A DNA stretch of 64,000 nt from Planctomycetota bacterium (GTDB taxonomy: Bacteria > Planctomycetota > SZUA-567 > H5-PLA8). The notes beneath the pieces are model-generated. The model was not told the origin of the DNA. It saw only the letters and a program-made list of their open reading frames with translations, and made no database searches. The translations under genes were made by a program, and so were the position numbers. Location: contig JABTUM010000001.1 of the NCBI GenBank assembly GCA_015075375.1, forward strand, positions 2,537,201 through 2,601,200, read 5' to 3'. This document shows positions 8,372-16,390 of this stretch, one piece after another (position 1 is the stretch's first letter; the number at the start of each line of letters is the position of its first letter).

Positions 8372-8863
8372 TTACGCCCCGAAATATGCCGACCGCAAGC
8401 GCTCCAATTCCTGCGGCCGATCGTGCACGAATTCCCGCAGCCGCGCCGCGTTCTCCGGCTTCAGCAGTTCCGCGTACGTCAACGGCCCGCGAGCTCCCCC
8501 GCCGCCGGTCGCTTCGCCGGCCCCCGCCCCCGTCCCCGCCGTCACTCGCGCGCGCACCCAGTGCGGCTTGCGCCGCGCCAGCTCCCGAACCGCCTCCGCC
8601 GGACTCAACCACGCACCCGGCTTCCCGTCGCCCTCCGCCAGCGCCACCCGCCACGCCCCGTCGCTCGAGCGCTCCGCCCGCTCGCTCAGCACCCGGTACG
8701 AGTCCTCCGGCTCGAACCACGCCGCCTCGCCTAACGCTTTACGTAGCACGCTGTCCCGCTCCGCCGCCTCCGCCCGCACGCGCAGCGCCTCCAACTCGCT
8801 CCGTAACGCCTCCACCTCCGCCGGCGGATCCGGCGCCGGTTCCTGCCCAGGCTCGGTCTGCAT
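8372..8863 (-). CDS. Phage capsid scaffold-like protein
   Basis: 163 residues with a strong GAGGAGG before ATG 8863. An acidic N-terminus is followed by a long heptad-patterned helix at about 14-48 (VEALRSELEALRVRAEAAER), then a less ordered Gly/Ala linker and a helical C-terminus (YAELLKPENAARLREFV). Position between portal and capsid genes plus the coiled coil is the classic arrangement for a head-assembly scaffold. No protease triad was seen. The role is inferred from architecture and order. Confidence 0.65.
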   Translation of the reverse strand: MQTEPGQEPAPDPPAEVEALRSELEALRVRAEAAERDSVLRKALGEAAWFEPEDSYRVLSERAERSSDGAWRVALAEGDGKPGAWLSPAEAVRELARRKPHWVRARVTAGTGAGAGEATGGGGARGPLTYAELLKPENAARLREFVHDRPQELERLRSAYFGA

Positions 8864-8944
8864 TCATGTCCTCCTCTTTGACAAGCTTTTGACATTAAGT
8901 TCGAAAATGAGCACTTAAAAGGTAAGCAAGGAGATTTCGAGAGC

Positions 8945-9601
8945 ATGCGCTACTCGCTTCGACTGCTTTTGGCTGCGGTCATTCTAGGTAACACTATCTT
9001 TTTTCTAACCTTCGAGACCTATGGCGGTGGCTATACGCCATCAACTGCGACAAAGCTCGCACGCCGAATCAGTCCGTCTGATCCTAAGCTGTACCTATAC
9101 GGCGATGGAAACTGGTTCGGTCTGCCGTTCGCCAATTTCGAGGTTTTTATCAGCGGACAATGGGATGAGTCAGACACAACTGACAATAGTGCAGACGTGT
9201 GGAATCGTACCTACGAGCGTCGTGTCATCTGGTTTCCCCACGCCATTCTCGCCAATCAGATTTTCTGGATCGGCATCGCTTGGCTCTTACTTCGTTTCAT
9301 TAGGTGGGTTTTTGCGAAGCTCAACTCTTGGTGGACCCTCGTATACCCCCCAACGCCTGACCCAGCCGCAACAACGCCGCCTCCGCCAAATCCGCGCGCC
9401 CCGTCTCCCGCGCCAGCGGAACCGCCCGCTCGGCCACCTCCAAAACCTCCGCCGGAGCTTCCACGTCGAACCGGTCCGGTAAATCCACCTTCGGCGTGCC
9501 CGATAATTCCAGCGCGTGGGCCGCCATCAATAAACTCTCCTCGAAGAACCGCTCCAAGGCTTTCGCCAGCAGCGCCAGGTGCCGCTCCTCCCCCGTCTTG
9601 A
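8945..9601 (+). CDS. Two-pass membrane protein reading through into antisense of the portal gene
   Basis: Starts at ATG 8945 with AAGGAG upstream. The first ~130 residues are lower in GC than the neighbours and look like a genuine small membrane protein: N-terminal segment MRYSLRLLLAAVILGNTIFF, a soluble part with a GDGNWFGLPFANFEVF stretch, and a second membrane segment near 100-118. From about residue 133 (near 9345) the frame becomes a Pro/Ala-rich antisense copy of the portal gene and stops only at 9601. The native stop was probably lost when this piece joined the phage genome. The MRYSLR start is typical of planctomycete proteins. Confidence 0.6.
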   Translation: MRYSLRLLLAAVILGNTIFFLTFETYGGGYTPSTATKLARRISPSDPKLYLYGDGNWFGLPFANFEVFISGQWDESDTTDNSADVWNRTYERRVIWFPHAILANQIFWIGIAWLLLRFIRWVFAKLNSWWTLVYPPTPDPAATTPPPPNPRAPSPAPAEPPARPPPKPPPELPRRTGPVNPPSACPIIPARGPPSINSPRRTAPRLSPAAPGAAPPPS

Positions 9602-10781
9602 ACGCCCACGCGCGCGCCACGCCGCTCTGCTCGCGCGGCGTCGCCGCCGCCTCGTGCGCCGCCAAGCCCGCCTGGCGGCTCACCTGAGCCGCAAATAACT
9701 CGTGCGCGCGGAACAGAAATTCCAAGCCCGTCGCGTCCAACTGCACGAATTCCAGTGCTTCCGGCTCCTCAATGCCCGGCCGCCCGTTGCGCAGCGGGAT
9801 GTACCGCGACGCGCCCACCCCGATCCGGTGCAACTCCTCCTCGCCGCGATGCGTCTTGAACGTGAGGATCGGATTGCCCAGCACGAACAGATCCCAGACC
9901 AGATCGCTCAACACGCGCGTCGCCGCGATGTCCGCTTCCGCCGCACGCGCCAGCAACGGCCGCCCGATCCCGTCCGCACCGGGAAACGGATGCGCCAGCG
10001 CCACCGGCACGCGCTCCAATCCGTGCGCCGCCGCCGCCTCCGCGCGCACCCGCCACTCCCCCTGCCCCGCCCGCCACACCCGAAAAACCCGAATCGCCGT
10101 TCGGTCCGCGATCCGGTACACGTACGTCTCCACCGGCGCCGCGTCCCACGCCGACCGCGACCACTCGCGCTCCACCAGCTTCACCCACGCCAATTGCCCG
10201 TCGTCCGCGTAGTCCCAATCGAGCACGTCCGGCGCGCCATATAAGGTCAAATACGGACGCCCTAATTGCCGAGCTTCGGCTTCCGCCACCGACGCCTCTC
10301 GGCCCCGAGCATCCGCCGGCATCGGCTCGCGATCCAAGAGCGCCGCACAGAAGCCGTAGGTCTGAACCAGGCTCGCCGCCTGCATCAGCAGATCCTCGAA
10401 GCTCCTCCGCCGCCCGGCCGCGGCGAGAAATGCCGTCCATTTCGGATCGTCAATTCCGCTCACCTGCGCCGGCCGGTTCATCAAAGCGCCCAGCCGCCCG
10501 GCCAGAATCCGCGGCGTCTCCGGGAAGAACGGCGTCAGCTCCACCCGCTTCGCGTATTCCGCGTCCGACTCCAGCGTCCCCTGCGGCAAGTACGCGCTCG
10601 ACCATCCCGGCGCCGCCGCGCCGAAGGCATCCAGCGAACCCGGCAACGGCGTCGCCCGCCGCTTCAAACGCCCTGCCAGCACATCCTCCACCAGCCGCCA
10701 CTGGCTCTCGTAAACCTCCAGCCCCGGCCGGCGCGAGGCCAGCACCGCGATGAGCGAAGAGCGTTCCTGTGTGGGCAACAT
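9321..10781 (-). CDS. Phage portal protein (DUF4055-like)
   Basis: 486 residues with AAGGAATTCGC before ATG 10781. It has the portal pattern: an N-terminal ESQWRLVEDVLAG segment, ESDAEYAKRVELTPFFPETPRILAG near residue 70, a central beta-rich wing, and a long helical C-terminal part with many charged residues. It lies between the large terminase and the scaffold/capsid genes, as portals do. The dodecameric portal would form the DNA entry vertex and dock terminase. The final ~10 residues (GGIRGSTKS) lie at the junction with a convergent + strand gene, so the natural C-terminus may be missing. Confidence 0.8.
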   Translation of the reverse strand: MLPTQERSSLIAVLASRRPGLEVYESQWRLVEDVLAGRLKRRATPLPGSLDAFGAAAPGWSSAYLPQGTLESDAEYAKRVELTPFFPETPRILAGRLGALMNRPAQVSGIDDPKWTAFLAAAGRRRSFEDLLMQAASLVQTYGFCAALLDREPMPADARGREASVAEAEARQLGRPYLTLYGAPDVLDWDYADDGQLAWVKLVEREWSRSAWDAAPVETYVYRIADRTAIRVFRVWRAGQGEWRVRAEAAAAHGLERVPVALAHPFPGADGIGRPLLARAAEADIAATRVLSDLVWDLFVLGNPILTFKTHRGEEELHRIGVGASRYIPLRNGRPGIEEPEALEFVQLDATGLEFLFRAHELFAAQVSRQAGLAAHEAAATPREQSGVARAWAFKTGEERHLALLAKALERFFEESLLMAAHALELSGTPKVDLPDRFDVEAPAEVLEVAERAVPLARETGRADLAEAALLRLGQALGGIRGSTKS

Positions 10782-10956
10782 GCGAATTCCTTATGCGAAG
10801 GGCCGGCCGAAAGCCCGATGCGCGAACAGACCGTTCGTATCGCGGGCGCTTGCCCGCACCCGTGGGAAATCCTGAAGCGCAGGCACGGCCGCACCGCCGC
10901 CTAAGCGCCCGCAAGCTGCCGTGCCGTACGATTAATACGCTCTGCGTAATACGTCC

Positions 10957-12303
10957 TCAGCGCGCGAAGAATCCGAACCGGAACATCCGCCCCGCCGCCT
11001 GCAGCCCCGCCTCGTCGATCCCCGGCATCCCCTCGCGCTGGCACAATCCCCACCACGCCAGGCCCAGCGCGATCACCGTGTCGTCGTGCTGCCCCGCCGG
11101 AGCGCCGTATTTAGGCGCGCGACCGCGCGACCAATTCGACGGCTCCTCGGCCTCGAAACTCTCCAGCTCGTTCAGCAGCGTCTCCTCCGGCAGCAGATAC
11201 AAGCGCTTCAGGTCGAAGCCCAGCAGCAGCCCGCGAACCAGGTTCTGCTTGCGCACGCTCGAAAAATGGTACGCCTCGGTATCGGGATGAAAGGCCCGGA
11301 TCTGTTCGGCCACCGGATCGCCCAAGCCCGTCGCGTCGACCACGCACGGCCCCGGAAAACGCCGCAGATGATCCTTGATCGCGCGGAGCTGCTCGTCCCA
11401 AGGCAGCCCGCGCATGCGGTGATAGCCTTCCATCCGCGCCGCCGGCGGCAGCACGCTCGCCACGTCCGGGTCCGGCGCCCGCAAACTCGCCAGCACCGTG
11501 TAATCCCCGCTGCGCGCCAAGTCGATCCCGGTGAAGTACCGCGCGTGCTCGCGCCCCACCGCCCGCTTCTCGCACGTCGCCAAGGCCCGCACGTCCCCGA
11601 AGACCTTGCCCGTTCCGTCCACGAATTCCGCCTCGAATTCCTGCTTGAATTCGAGCGCCGTCATGATCGTCCGCGTGCTCTCCAATTCCTCCGCTTTGAT
11701 CTTCGGATTTTGCAGCGTCGGAAAGCGAAACGCGCGCAGCTCCCTCTCCAGCGCCGGGTCCTGCCCCTGCAGGTACAGCCGGTGCAGCCAGTTCCCGCGC
11801 CCCCGCGGCGTGCCCAGAATCAACGCACGCCCCCGCCGGTCCACCAGCGCCGGGCGCAGCACGCTCGTCCAGACTTCTTCCGGCACGTCCGCCGCTTCGT
11901 CGATCACCAGGAAGTCCAACCCCTCCCCGCGCAGCCGGTCGCCGCTCAATGCGCTCAGGAATTCCAGCACCGATCCGTTCCGAAATTCGATCCGGTCGCT
12001 GCGGTGCTTGCCATTCTTCTCGTGAGCGCAGTCCAATTCGCGCTTCAACTTCCACGCGTGCCGCTTCGCCTGCTCCTTCGCCGCGCTCACCCACCACACC
12101 AGCGCGTTCGGCGTCTTCGACGCCGTCTGCACCGCTTCCACCAGGCCCAGCGTCGTCTTCCCGAAGCGCCGCCCGCACGCCGCCACGCGAATCCGAGCCG
12201 GATGCGCGTGGATCGCGCGCTGAGCCGGATGCAGCCGGTCCGGCGTGAAGACCTTCAGCGCATCCGACCCCGCCCCGCCCGCCGCCGCTTCCTGCATCGC
12301 CAT
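10957..12303 (-). CDS. Phage terminase large subunit
   Basis: 448 residues from ATG 12303; an in-frame extension to 12342 would translate an A+T-rich heptamer repeat. The ATPase domain has Walker A GRRFGKT at 44-50 and Walker B FLVIDEA at 131-137. The C-terminal nuclease domain shows TGIDLARSGDYT near 265, DATGLGDP near 325 and HDDTVIALGLA near 415, matching the acidic metal-binding triad of RNase H-like terminase nucleases. It powers DNA packaging through the portal encoded just downstream. No clear small-subunit gene is adjacent. Confidence 0.93.
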   Translation of the reverse strand: MAMQEAAAGGAGSDALKVFTPDRLHPAQRAIHAHPARIRVAACGRRFGKTTLGLVEAVQTASKTPNALVWWVSAAKEQAKRHAWKLKRELDCAHEKNGKHRSDRIEFRNGSVLEFLSALSGDRLRGEGLDFLVIDEAADVPEEVWTSVLRPALVDRRGRALILGTPRGRGNWLHRLYLQGQDPALERELRAFRFPTLQNPKIKAEELESTRTIMTALEFKQEFEAEFVDGTGKVFGDVRALATCEKRAVGREHARYFTGIDLARSGDYTVLASLRAPDPDVASVLPPAARMEGYHRMRGLPWDEQLRAIKDHLRRFPGPCVVDATGLGDPVAEQIRAFHPDTEAYHFSSVRKQNLVRGLLLGFDLKRLYLLPEETLLNELESFEAEEPSNWSRGRAPKYGAPAGQHDDTVIALGLAWWGLCQREGMPGIDEAGLQAAGRMFRFGFFAR

Positions 12304-12328
12304 TCGCAATCCCAAGAGCCGAAACCAG

Positions 12329-12354
12329 AATCCAAAATCCAAAATCTAAAATTT
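12329..12354. repeat. Heptamer-type AATCCAAAATC repeat
   Basis: Three AAAATC-type units between the terminase start and the small zinc-ribbon gene. It blurs both gene boundaries. Confidence 0.7.
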
Positions 12355-12537
12355 GACCATCCCCAAACTCCGCGCCACCTCCCGCGATACGATCACCCCG
12401 CCCCCGCACACCCGGCAGCGCAACGCTTCCCGCGCCGACGCCCGTACCGCCTGCACCGTCCGCTGGCACGATCGGCAATACGCCGGAGCTGCTTTGCGTA
12501 TAGGCCGGCGCGTCATCGAACAAAACGTGAGCGTCAC
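12346..12537 (-). CDS. Small zinc-ribbon phage protein
   Basis: 63 residues if started at GTG 12537, which has GGGAGGG six bases upstream; ATG 12513 is an alternative. Two CxxC pairs (CRSC and CRVC), about 22 residues apart, form a probable zinc ribbon. It sits just upstream of the large terminase on the same strand. Small zinc-ribbon proteins beside terminase genes may assist DNA handling, but no specific role is visible here. Confidence 0.55.
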   Translation of the reverse strand: MTLTFCSMTRRPIRKAAPAYCRSCQRTVQAVRASAREALRCRVCGGGVIVSREVARSLGMVKF

Positions 12538-12587
12538 GACCAACCCTCCCCCATCCATTCAACGCGAATCCGTTCACGGACTGGGTG

Positions 12588-12607
12588 CCACTGGCCTTGG
12601 CCAGTGG
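12588..12607. repeat. CCACTGGCC palindrome, copy 1
   Basis: Perfect 20-bp palindrome apart from its centre, CCACTGGCC-TT-GGCCAGTGG, embedded in GGTGCC...; further copies at 12690, 13695 and 17072. It can form a strong hairpin in either strand. Confidence 0.8.
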
Positions 12608-12689
12608 ACCGAAGCCGGATGCCAATGCGAATCTGAGACGGAGTTGGAACCAGTAAAGTGTGCGTAAGGGTGCGGCGATGGGCATTGAA

Positions 12690-12709
12690 CCACTGGCCAA
12701 GGCCAGTGG
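12690..12709. repeat. CCACTGGCC palindrome, copy 2 (inverted)
   Basis: The reverse-oriented copy (AA centre), followed by GCACCCC. Together with copy 1 it forms a larger inverted repeat about 100 bp apart, in the gap before the EEP-family gene. Confidence 0.8.
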
Positions 12710-12821
12710 CACCCCCAAGGTTTCGCTTACCCGCCGTTCACCGCTCTACTTCGCTCCAAAATCCGAAATCGAAAATCAAAAATCGATCCGCTATGCTCCC
12801 CGCACACCCGGAGCCCCCCTC

Positions 12822-13622
12822 ATGCCTGCCCTGCGCGTGCTCACCTTTAATCTGCGCGGAAGCTTCGTGAACGACGGCGCCAACGTCTGGCCCGCGCGAG
12901 CCGAGCTCAACGTCGCCACGCTCAAGAAACTCGATCCCGATCTCGTCGGCTTTCAGGAAGTCCAGACCGGCAACCTCGACCACTACGCGCGCGGCTGGAA
13001 CTCGCACCGCATCGAACGCGGGCCGCACTACAACAACCGCGATCCCTTCTGCTACACCTCTGCCGCCTGGCGCCCCGGCGCCGTCGAAATCCTCGAGTCC
13101 AAAGGGTTCTGGCTCAGCGAAACCCCCGATTGCCACAGCGCCTCGTGGGAAACCAACTGCATCCGCTCCGCCCTCGCGCTCAAACTCCGCCTCGCCGGCG
13201 GACTCGAAGGCTGGCACCTCAATACGCATCTCGACCACATGAGCCAGTGGGCGCGCGTCGAAGGCGCTAAATTGATCGTGAAAAAGCTGGCCGAATTAAG
13301 TCCGGGCGCCGGCTTCACCCTGATCACCGGAGACTTCAACACCGATCCCGGCGAAGAACCCTACGAAGTGTTTCGAGCCGCCGGCTACCGCGATGCGCAT
13401 CTCGAAACCGGCCAGCCCGACGGCCCGGACGTCTACACCTTCCACGGCTTCACCGGCGCGCGCCTCGACAAGCCCCACCACGGCCGCATCGACTGGATCC
13501 TATATAAGGATGGGACCGCCCGCGTCCGAGCCAAGAGCTGCACCATCGTCCGCGACGCCGCGCCCCCGCTTTACCCCAGCGATCACTACCCCGTCCTCGC
13601 CGAACTCGAATTCGAAGGCTGA
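12822..13622 (+). CDS. Endonuclease/exonuclease/phosphatase (EEP) family hydrolase
   Basis: 266 residues from ATG 12822. The EEP motifs appear in order: FNLR at 9-12, GFQEVQ near 43 (metal-binding Glu), NTHLDH near 137, GDFNTD near 172, RIDWIL near 227 and SDHYPVL near the C-terminus (catalytic Asp-His). Enzymes of this fold cleave phosphodiester bonds in nucleic acids, lipids or small molecules using Mg2+. There is no signal peptide, so it acts in the cytoplasm. It is on the + strand, back to back with the phage packaging genes and flanked by dispersed palindromes, so it is more likely cargo or host-derived. The substrate cannot be deduced. Confidence 0.85.
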   Translation: MPALRVLTFNLRGSFVNDGANVWPARAELNVATLKKLDPDLVGFQEVQTGNLDHYARGWNSHRIERGPHYNNRDPFCYTSAAWRPGAVEILESKGFWLSETPDCHSASWETNCIRSALALKLRLAGGLEGWHLNTHLDHMSQWARVEGAKLIVKKLAELSPGAGFTLITGDFNTDPGEEPYEVFRAAGYRDAHLETGQPDGPDVYTFHGFTGARLDKPHHGRIDWILYKDGTARVRAKSCTIVRDAAPPLYPSDHYPVLAELEFEG

Positions 13623-13694
13623 TTTCACCGCACAAACGCCGAGCGCGCCGAGAACATTAAAAAGAGACGAGACGGAGAACGAATCCTTGGGGTG

Positions 13695-13714
13695 CCACTG
13701 GCCTTGGCCAGTGG
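13695..13714. repeat. CCACTGGCC palindrome, copy 3
   Basis: Third copy, 70 bp after the EEP gene and at the entrance to the large repeat block. Same orientation as copy 1. Confidence 0.8.
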
Positions 13715-13744
13715 AGACCACGGCGTAAACCGTGGGTGCTCGGC

Positions 13745-14760
13745 GCGCCAATCGCGTCCCAGCCCCAGCGGGGCGATATGCCTTTGCCTCTCACGCAATG
13801 CGCGTTCCGTGGGGACGGACACGAGCACGATGCCGCCCCTGCGGGGCTCCCGAATCGAGCGGGGCCGCGTACGAGGGGCTTAAGCCCCTCGCTTGTATAC
13901 CTGGCCCCTGCGGGGCCAACGACCTGCCGAGTGGACGCGGGGAAGCACCGTGGGCTGCCCTCGGGGCACTCCTTGAACTACCCTCGCGGCCTCCCGCCTT
14001 CTTAACGGGTTTTCCTTGCCGCTGATCTTGGCCCCGCACGAGCGATGCCGGCGAGCTTCTACGAACGCTTCTTATAAGGTTTTTCCTTGTCGTTGATCTT
14101 GGCCCCGCAGGGGCCGCGTAATACAGCGAGGGGCGTAAGCCCCTCGACCGAAACGAGCCTGGGTGTGGAAGCCCCAGCGGGGCGATATGCCTTTGCCTCT
14201 CTCGCGATGCGCGTTCCGTGGTGACGGACACGAACACGATGCCGCCCCTGCGGGGCTCCCGAATCGAGCGGAGCCGCGTACGAGGGGCTTACGCCCCTCG
14301 CTAGAATACCTGGCCCCTGCGGGGCCAACGACCTGCCGAGTGGACGCGGGGTGCCGCGGCGCAAGCACCGTTCGCTGCCCCTGGGCACCCATTAATTTAC
14401 CCTCCCGACTAACCGCCGCTTAACGAGTATTCCTTGCCGTTGATCTTGGCCCCGCAGGGGCCGCGTACTATAGCGAGGGGCGTAAGCCCCTCGACGGAAA
14501 CGAGCCTGGGTGTGGAAGCCCCAGCGGGGCGACACGCCTTCGCCTCTCACGCGATGCGCGTTTCGTGGGGACGGACACGAACACGATGCCGCCCCTGCGG
14601 GGCTCCCGAATCGAGCGGGGCCGCGTACGAGGGGCTTACGCCCCTCGCTTGAATACCTGGCCCCTGCGGGGCCAACGACCCGCCGGGTGGACGCGGGGAA
14701 GCACCGTGGGCTGCCACTGGGCACCCATTAATTTACCCTACCGACTAACCGCCGCTTAAC
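13745..14760. repeat. Block of three long GC-rich repeats (period about 350 bp)
   Basis: This 1 kb gene-free stretch is made of imperfect copies of one unit. The GCCCCAGCGGGGCGA element recurs at about 13762, 14171 and 14518. Each copy also has CCCCTGCGGGGCTCCCGAAT, a GCGAGGGGCTTACGCCCCTCGC hairpin, TGGCCCCTGCGGGGCCAACG and a closing GCACCC or GGCACTCC block. A second module (TTCCTTG, TGATCTTGGCCCCGCA) precedes copies 2 and 3 at 14081 and 14431, with a partial copy at 14011. Copies end in CTAACCGCCGCTTAACG. Any frames across it are by-products of the repeats. Similar palindromic arrays are found in planctomycete genomes. Confidence 0.8.
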
Positions 14761-14801
14761 GCTTCAGAGTCAGGTAGTTGCGCCAAGCGCAGTGGTCAGG
14801 T

Positions 14802-15107
14802 TCAGCGCCTGGTTCGGCGGCGACTTGCCTTTGTTGGAACTGTCGCACTCAACTGCATGTTTAGCAATTCAAGCCTGACATCCTTTCGAAGTTCGCCGCG
14901 ATAGAATGCTTCAAGCAGCGACTTCTCAGCCCTGTATTTTACCCAAAACGCATTCCACGCTTTGACGCGTTTCGGCGACGGAACGCGGATCTTCCAGTGA
15001 ACGTATTCGCAAGGGGCATGGCAAATAGAACAATTGACTGCAGCGATGGTTTGCACGCGGCGGTACGACTTACGGCATGATAAACAGGTCCAGGTTCGAT
15101 TGCTCAT
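14802..15107 (-). CDS. Small zinc-ribbon protein of unknown function
   Basis: 101 residues from ATG 15107 with AAAAGG six bases upstream. The N-terminus carries CLSC and, 17 residues on, CSIC, a probable zinc ribbon; the rest is basic and helical (AWNAFWVKYRAEKSLLEAFY). GC content is lower than in the flanking phage genes. It begins about 30 bases after the stop of the membrane-protein gene on the same strand, so the two are probably co-transcribed. I do not recognise the family. It lies in the repeat-rich cassette-like block. Confidence 0.6.
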   Translation of the reverse strand: MSNRTWTCLSCRKSYRRVQTIAAVNCSICHAPCEYVHWKIRVPSPKRVKAWNAFWVKYRAEKSLLEAFYRGELRKDVRLELLNMQLSATVPTKASRRRTRR

Positions 15108-15140
15108 CGTCAACCTTTTGATGGGAACCCCTGAAACCTA

Positions 15141-15686
15141 TCATCCCCCAACGTCCGCCGCAGCATTGGGTTCGGAATGGCTTTGCTCGGTGGACTGCTC
15201 CTCGCGAACCTTGGCAGCGAGCAGCGCACAGATCTCTGCAAACGCTGCGTTGGACGGCAACAAGGTCGCAGCGATGGTGTATCTGCCTCCAGGATGCATA
15301 ACGTACAGGAACCGCTGGCCACTGACCACCGTCTCTGTAAGTGCCGAAATGTCTTGGTACGCGATCACCTTCTCTTCACGCGACCACCGCGAAGCCGGGA
15401 CGGTCATCGCTGCTGGACCGAACACCAGCCGCTGATGAAAGGCGACTCGTTGATACACGAGGAACACGGTGGTCGCGACGAACCCGGCACTGATTGCGGC
15501 CAACACCCAATAGAAAGTAGTCGCACCTTCTGGCCCGAGTTCAATGATGTTGTTAATGATGACGCCGCGGTCGTTGTTCGCGGCCTTATAACCGAGGACG
15601 GCAGTACCCAGGCCGAAGAACGCGCCGCTGAGTATGATCAACGCCCACTTGGGCCGATATTCATACTTCAGCACGTCGCTGACCAT
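15141..15686 (-). CDS. Two-pass membrane protein with cytoplasmic beta-rich domain
   Basis: 181 residues from ATG 15686, chosen because GGAGG lies 8 bases upstream. A basic N-terminus is followed by two membrane segments (about 14-34, WALIILSGAFFGLGTAVLGY, and about 59-79) and a C-terminal beta-rich domain (MTVPASRWSREEKVIAYQD, then TVVSGQRFLYVMHPGGRYTI) that resembles the bacterial PH-like domains of small membrane proteins. Lower GC than its surroundings. It is upstream of the zinc-ribbon gene. Function is unknown. Confidence 0.6.
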   Translation of the reverse strand: MVSDVLKYEYRPKWALIILSGAFFGLGTAVLGYKAANNDRGVIINNIIELGPEGATTFYWVLAAISAGFVATTVFLVYQRVAFHQRLVFGPAAMTVPASRWSREEKVIAYQDISALTETVVSGQRFLYVMHPGGRYTIAATLLPSNAAFAEICALLAAKVREEQSTEQSHSEPNAAADVGG

Positions 15687-15789
15687 CTTCCGCGCCTCCG
15701 CCGCCAAGCGACCCAAGCTCAGCGACCCGACCCAAGGGACGCCACGAATGCAACTGCGACGCAATGGTCGGGTTTGCTGCAGCGCTCTG

Positions 15790-15799
15790 GTTAGGTGTC
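15790..15799 (-). other. Candidate integron attC R'' box (reads GACACCTAAC on the minus strand)
   Basis: On the minus strand this decamer lies one base after the stop codon of the 15801-16250 gene. It matches the RYYYAAC inverse-core consensus and is the exact reverse complement of the motif 8 bases before that gene's start. The following minus-strand sequence contains a potential stem, GCAGCAAACCCGACC with GGTCGGGTCGCTGAGC, as expected of an attC site. Confidence 0.45.
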
Positions 15800-15800
15800 G

Positions 15801-16250
15801 TCATGTAGTCCTCACAGACTGAAAGTGCTGAGCGCAAATGCTCTGCCAGACACCGATGTCCATGAGCATGACTCTCTCAACATCAATCCGGCCAAGCAAT
15901 GCTGGATGCGGTGCGAATGCGTAACACTGGCCGGGCTGTGGAATGATGCCGCGCTCATGCAACTGCGCGACCTGGTACGAAAGAAGGTGCTGCTCCTGCC
16001 AAGACTGCGTGTTGACGAATGATACGAACTCCTTCGGCGTGGAAGCAACCTGCGAGTATGTGCCCTCAATAACGGAAAGCTCGTCCGTGCCGCCGTCGGG
16101 ACGCCGAAGAAACCAATCTCCAAACTTCGACATAAAAACCGGCGCGACTCTCCCACCAACCATGCCGGACCAGTAGCCGAGCCAAGTGCGAGCGTCCGAC
16201 TCCGACAGGCTCTGAATCAGCAAGTCGTCCCATGTGAGCTTGGTGGACAT
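15801..16250 (-). CDS. Conserved-type hypothetical protein in a cassette-like unit
   Basis: 149 residues from ATG 16250 (GTG 16262 is an in-frame alternative). A soluble alpha/beta protein with many aromatic residues: TWLGYWSGMVGGRVAPVFMS, then GDWFLRRPDGGTDELSVIEG, LSYQVAQLHERGIIP and a VWQSICAQHF tail. The layout recalls small SMI1- or DUF1851-type accessory proteins, but I cannot place it firmly. The gene is framed by a perfect 10-bp inverted repeat, one base after the stop and 8 bases before the start, and lacks a ribosome-binding site. Both are traits of integron gene cassettes. Confidence 0.6.
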   Translation of the reverse strand: MSTKLTWDDLLIQSLSESDARTWLGYWSGMVGGRVAPVFMSKFGDWFLRRPDGGTDELSVIEGTYSQVASTPKEFVSFVNTQSWQEQHLLSYQVAQLHERGIIPQPGQCYAFAPHPALLGRIDVERVMLMDIGVWQSICAQHFQSVRTT

Positions 16251-16257
16251 ACGCGAA

Positions 16258-16312
16258 GACACCTAACTTTTTATTCAACCGCATTCGTGCGGCCCATTGG
16301 ATGGAAAATAGG
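16258..16312 (-). other. Candidate integron attC site / hairpin upstream of the cassette gene
   Basis: On the minus strand it ends in GTTAGGTGTC, which matches the GTTRRRY core site. The preceding ~45 bases fold into a long imperfect stem capped by CCGCA-CGAA-TGCGG, with the arms CCTATTTTCCATCCAA and TTGAATAAAAAGTTAGG pairing. A related hairpin (same CCGCACGAATGCGG cap and GAATAAAAAGTT arm) lies before the next gene at 16817-16862. Confidence 0.45.
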
Positions 16313-16390
16313 CAGGCTGCCGCAGAGCAAGCGCCGTTCGCTTGCCTCTGGGCACTCCTTTAACTACCCTCTCTGCCACCCGTCACCTTC

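Noticed and set aside
13745..14760. CRISPR-like regularity in the repeat block
   Set aside because: Units are ~350 bp, palindromic and contiguous, without unique spacers or cas genes.
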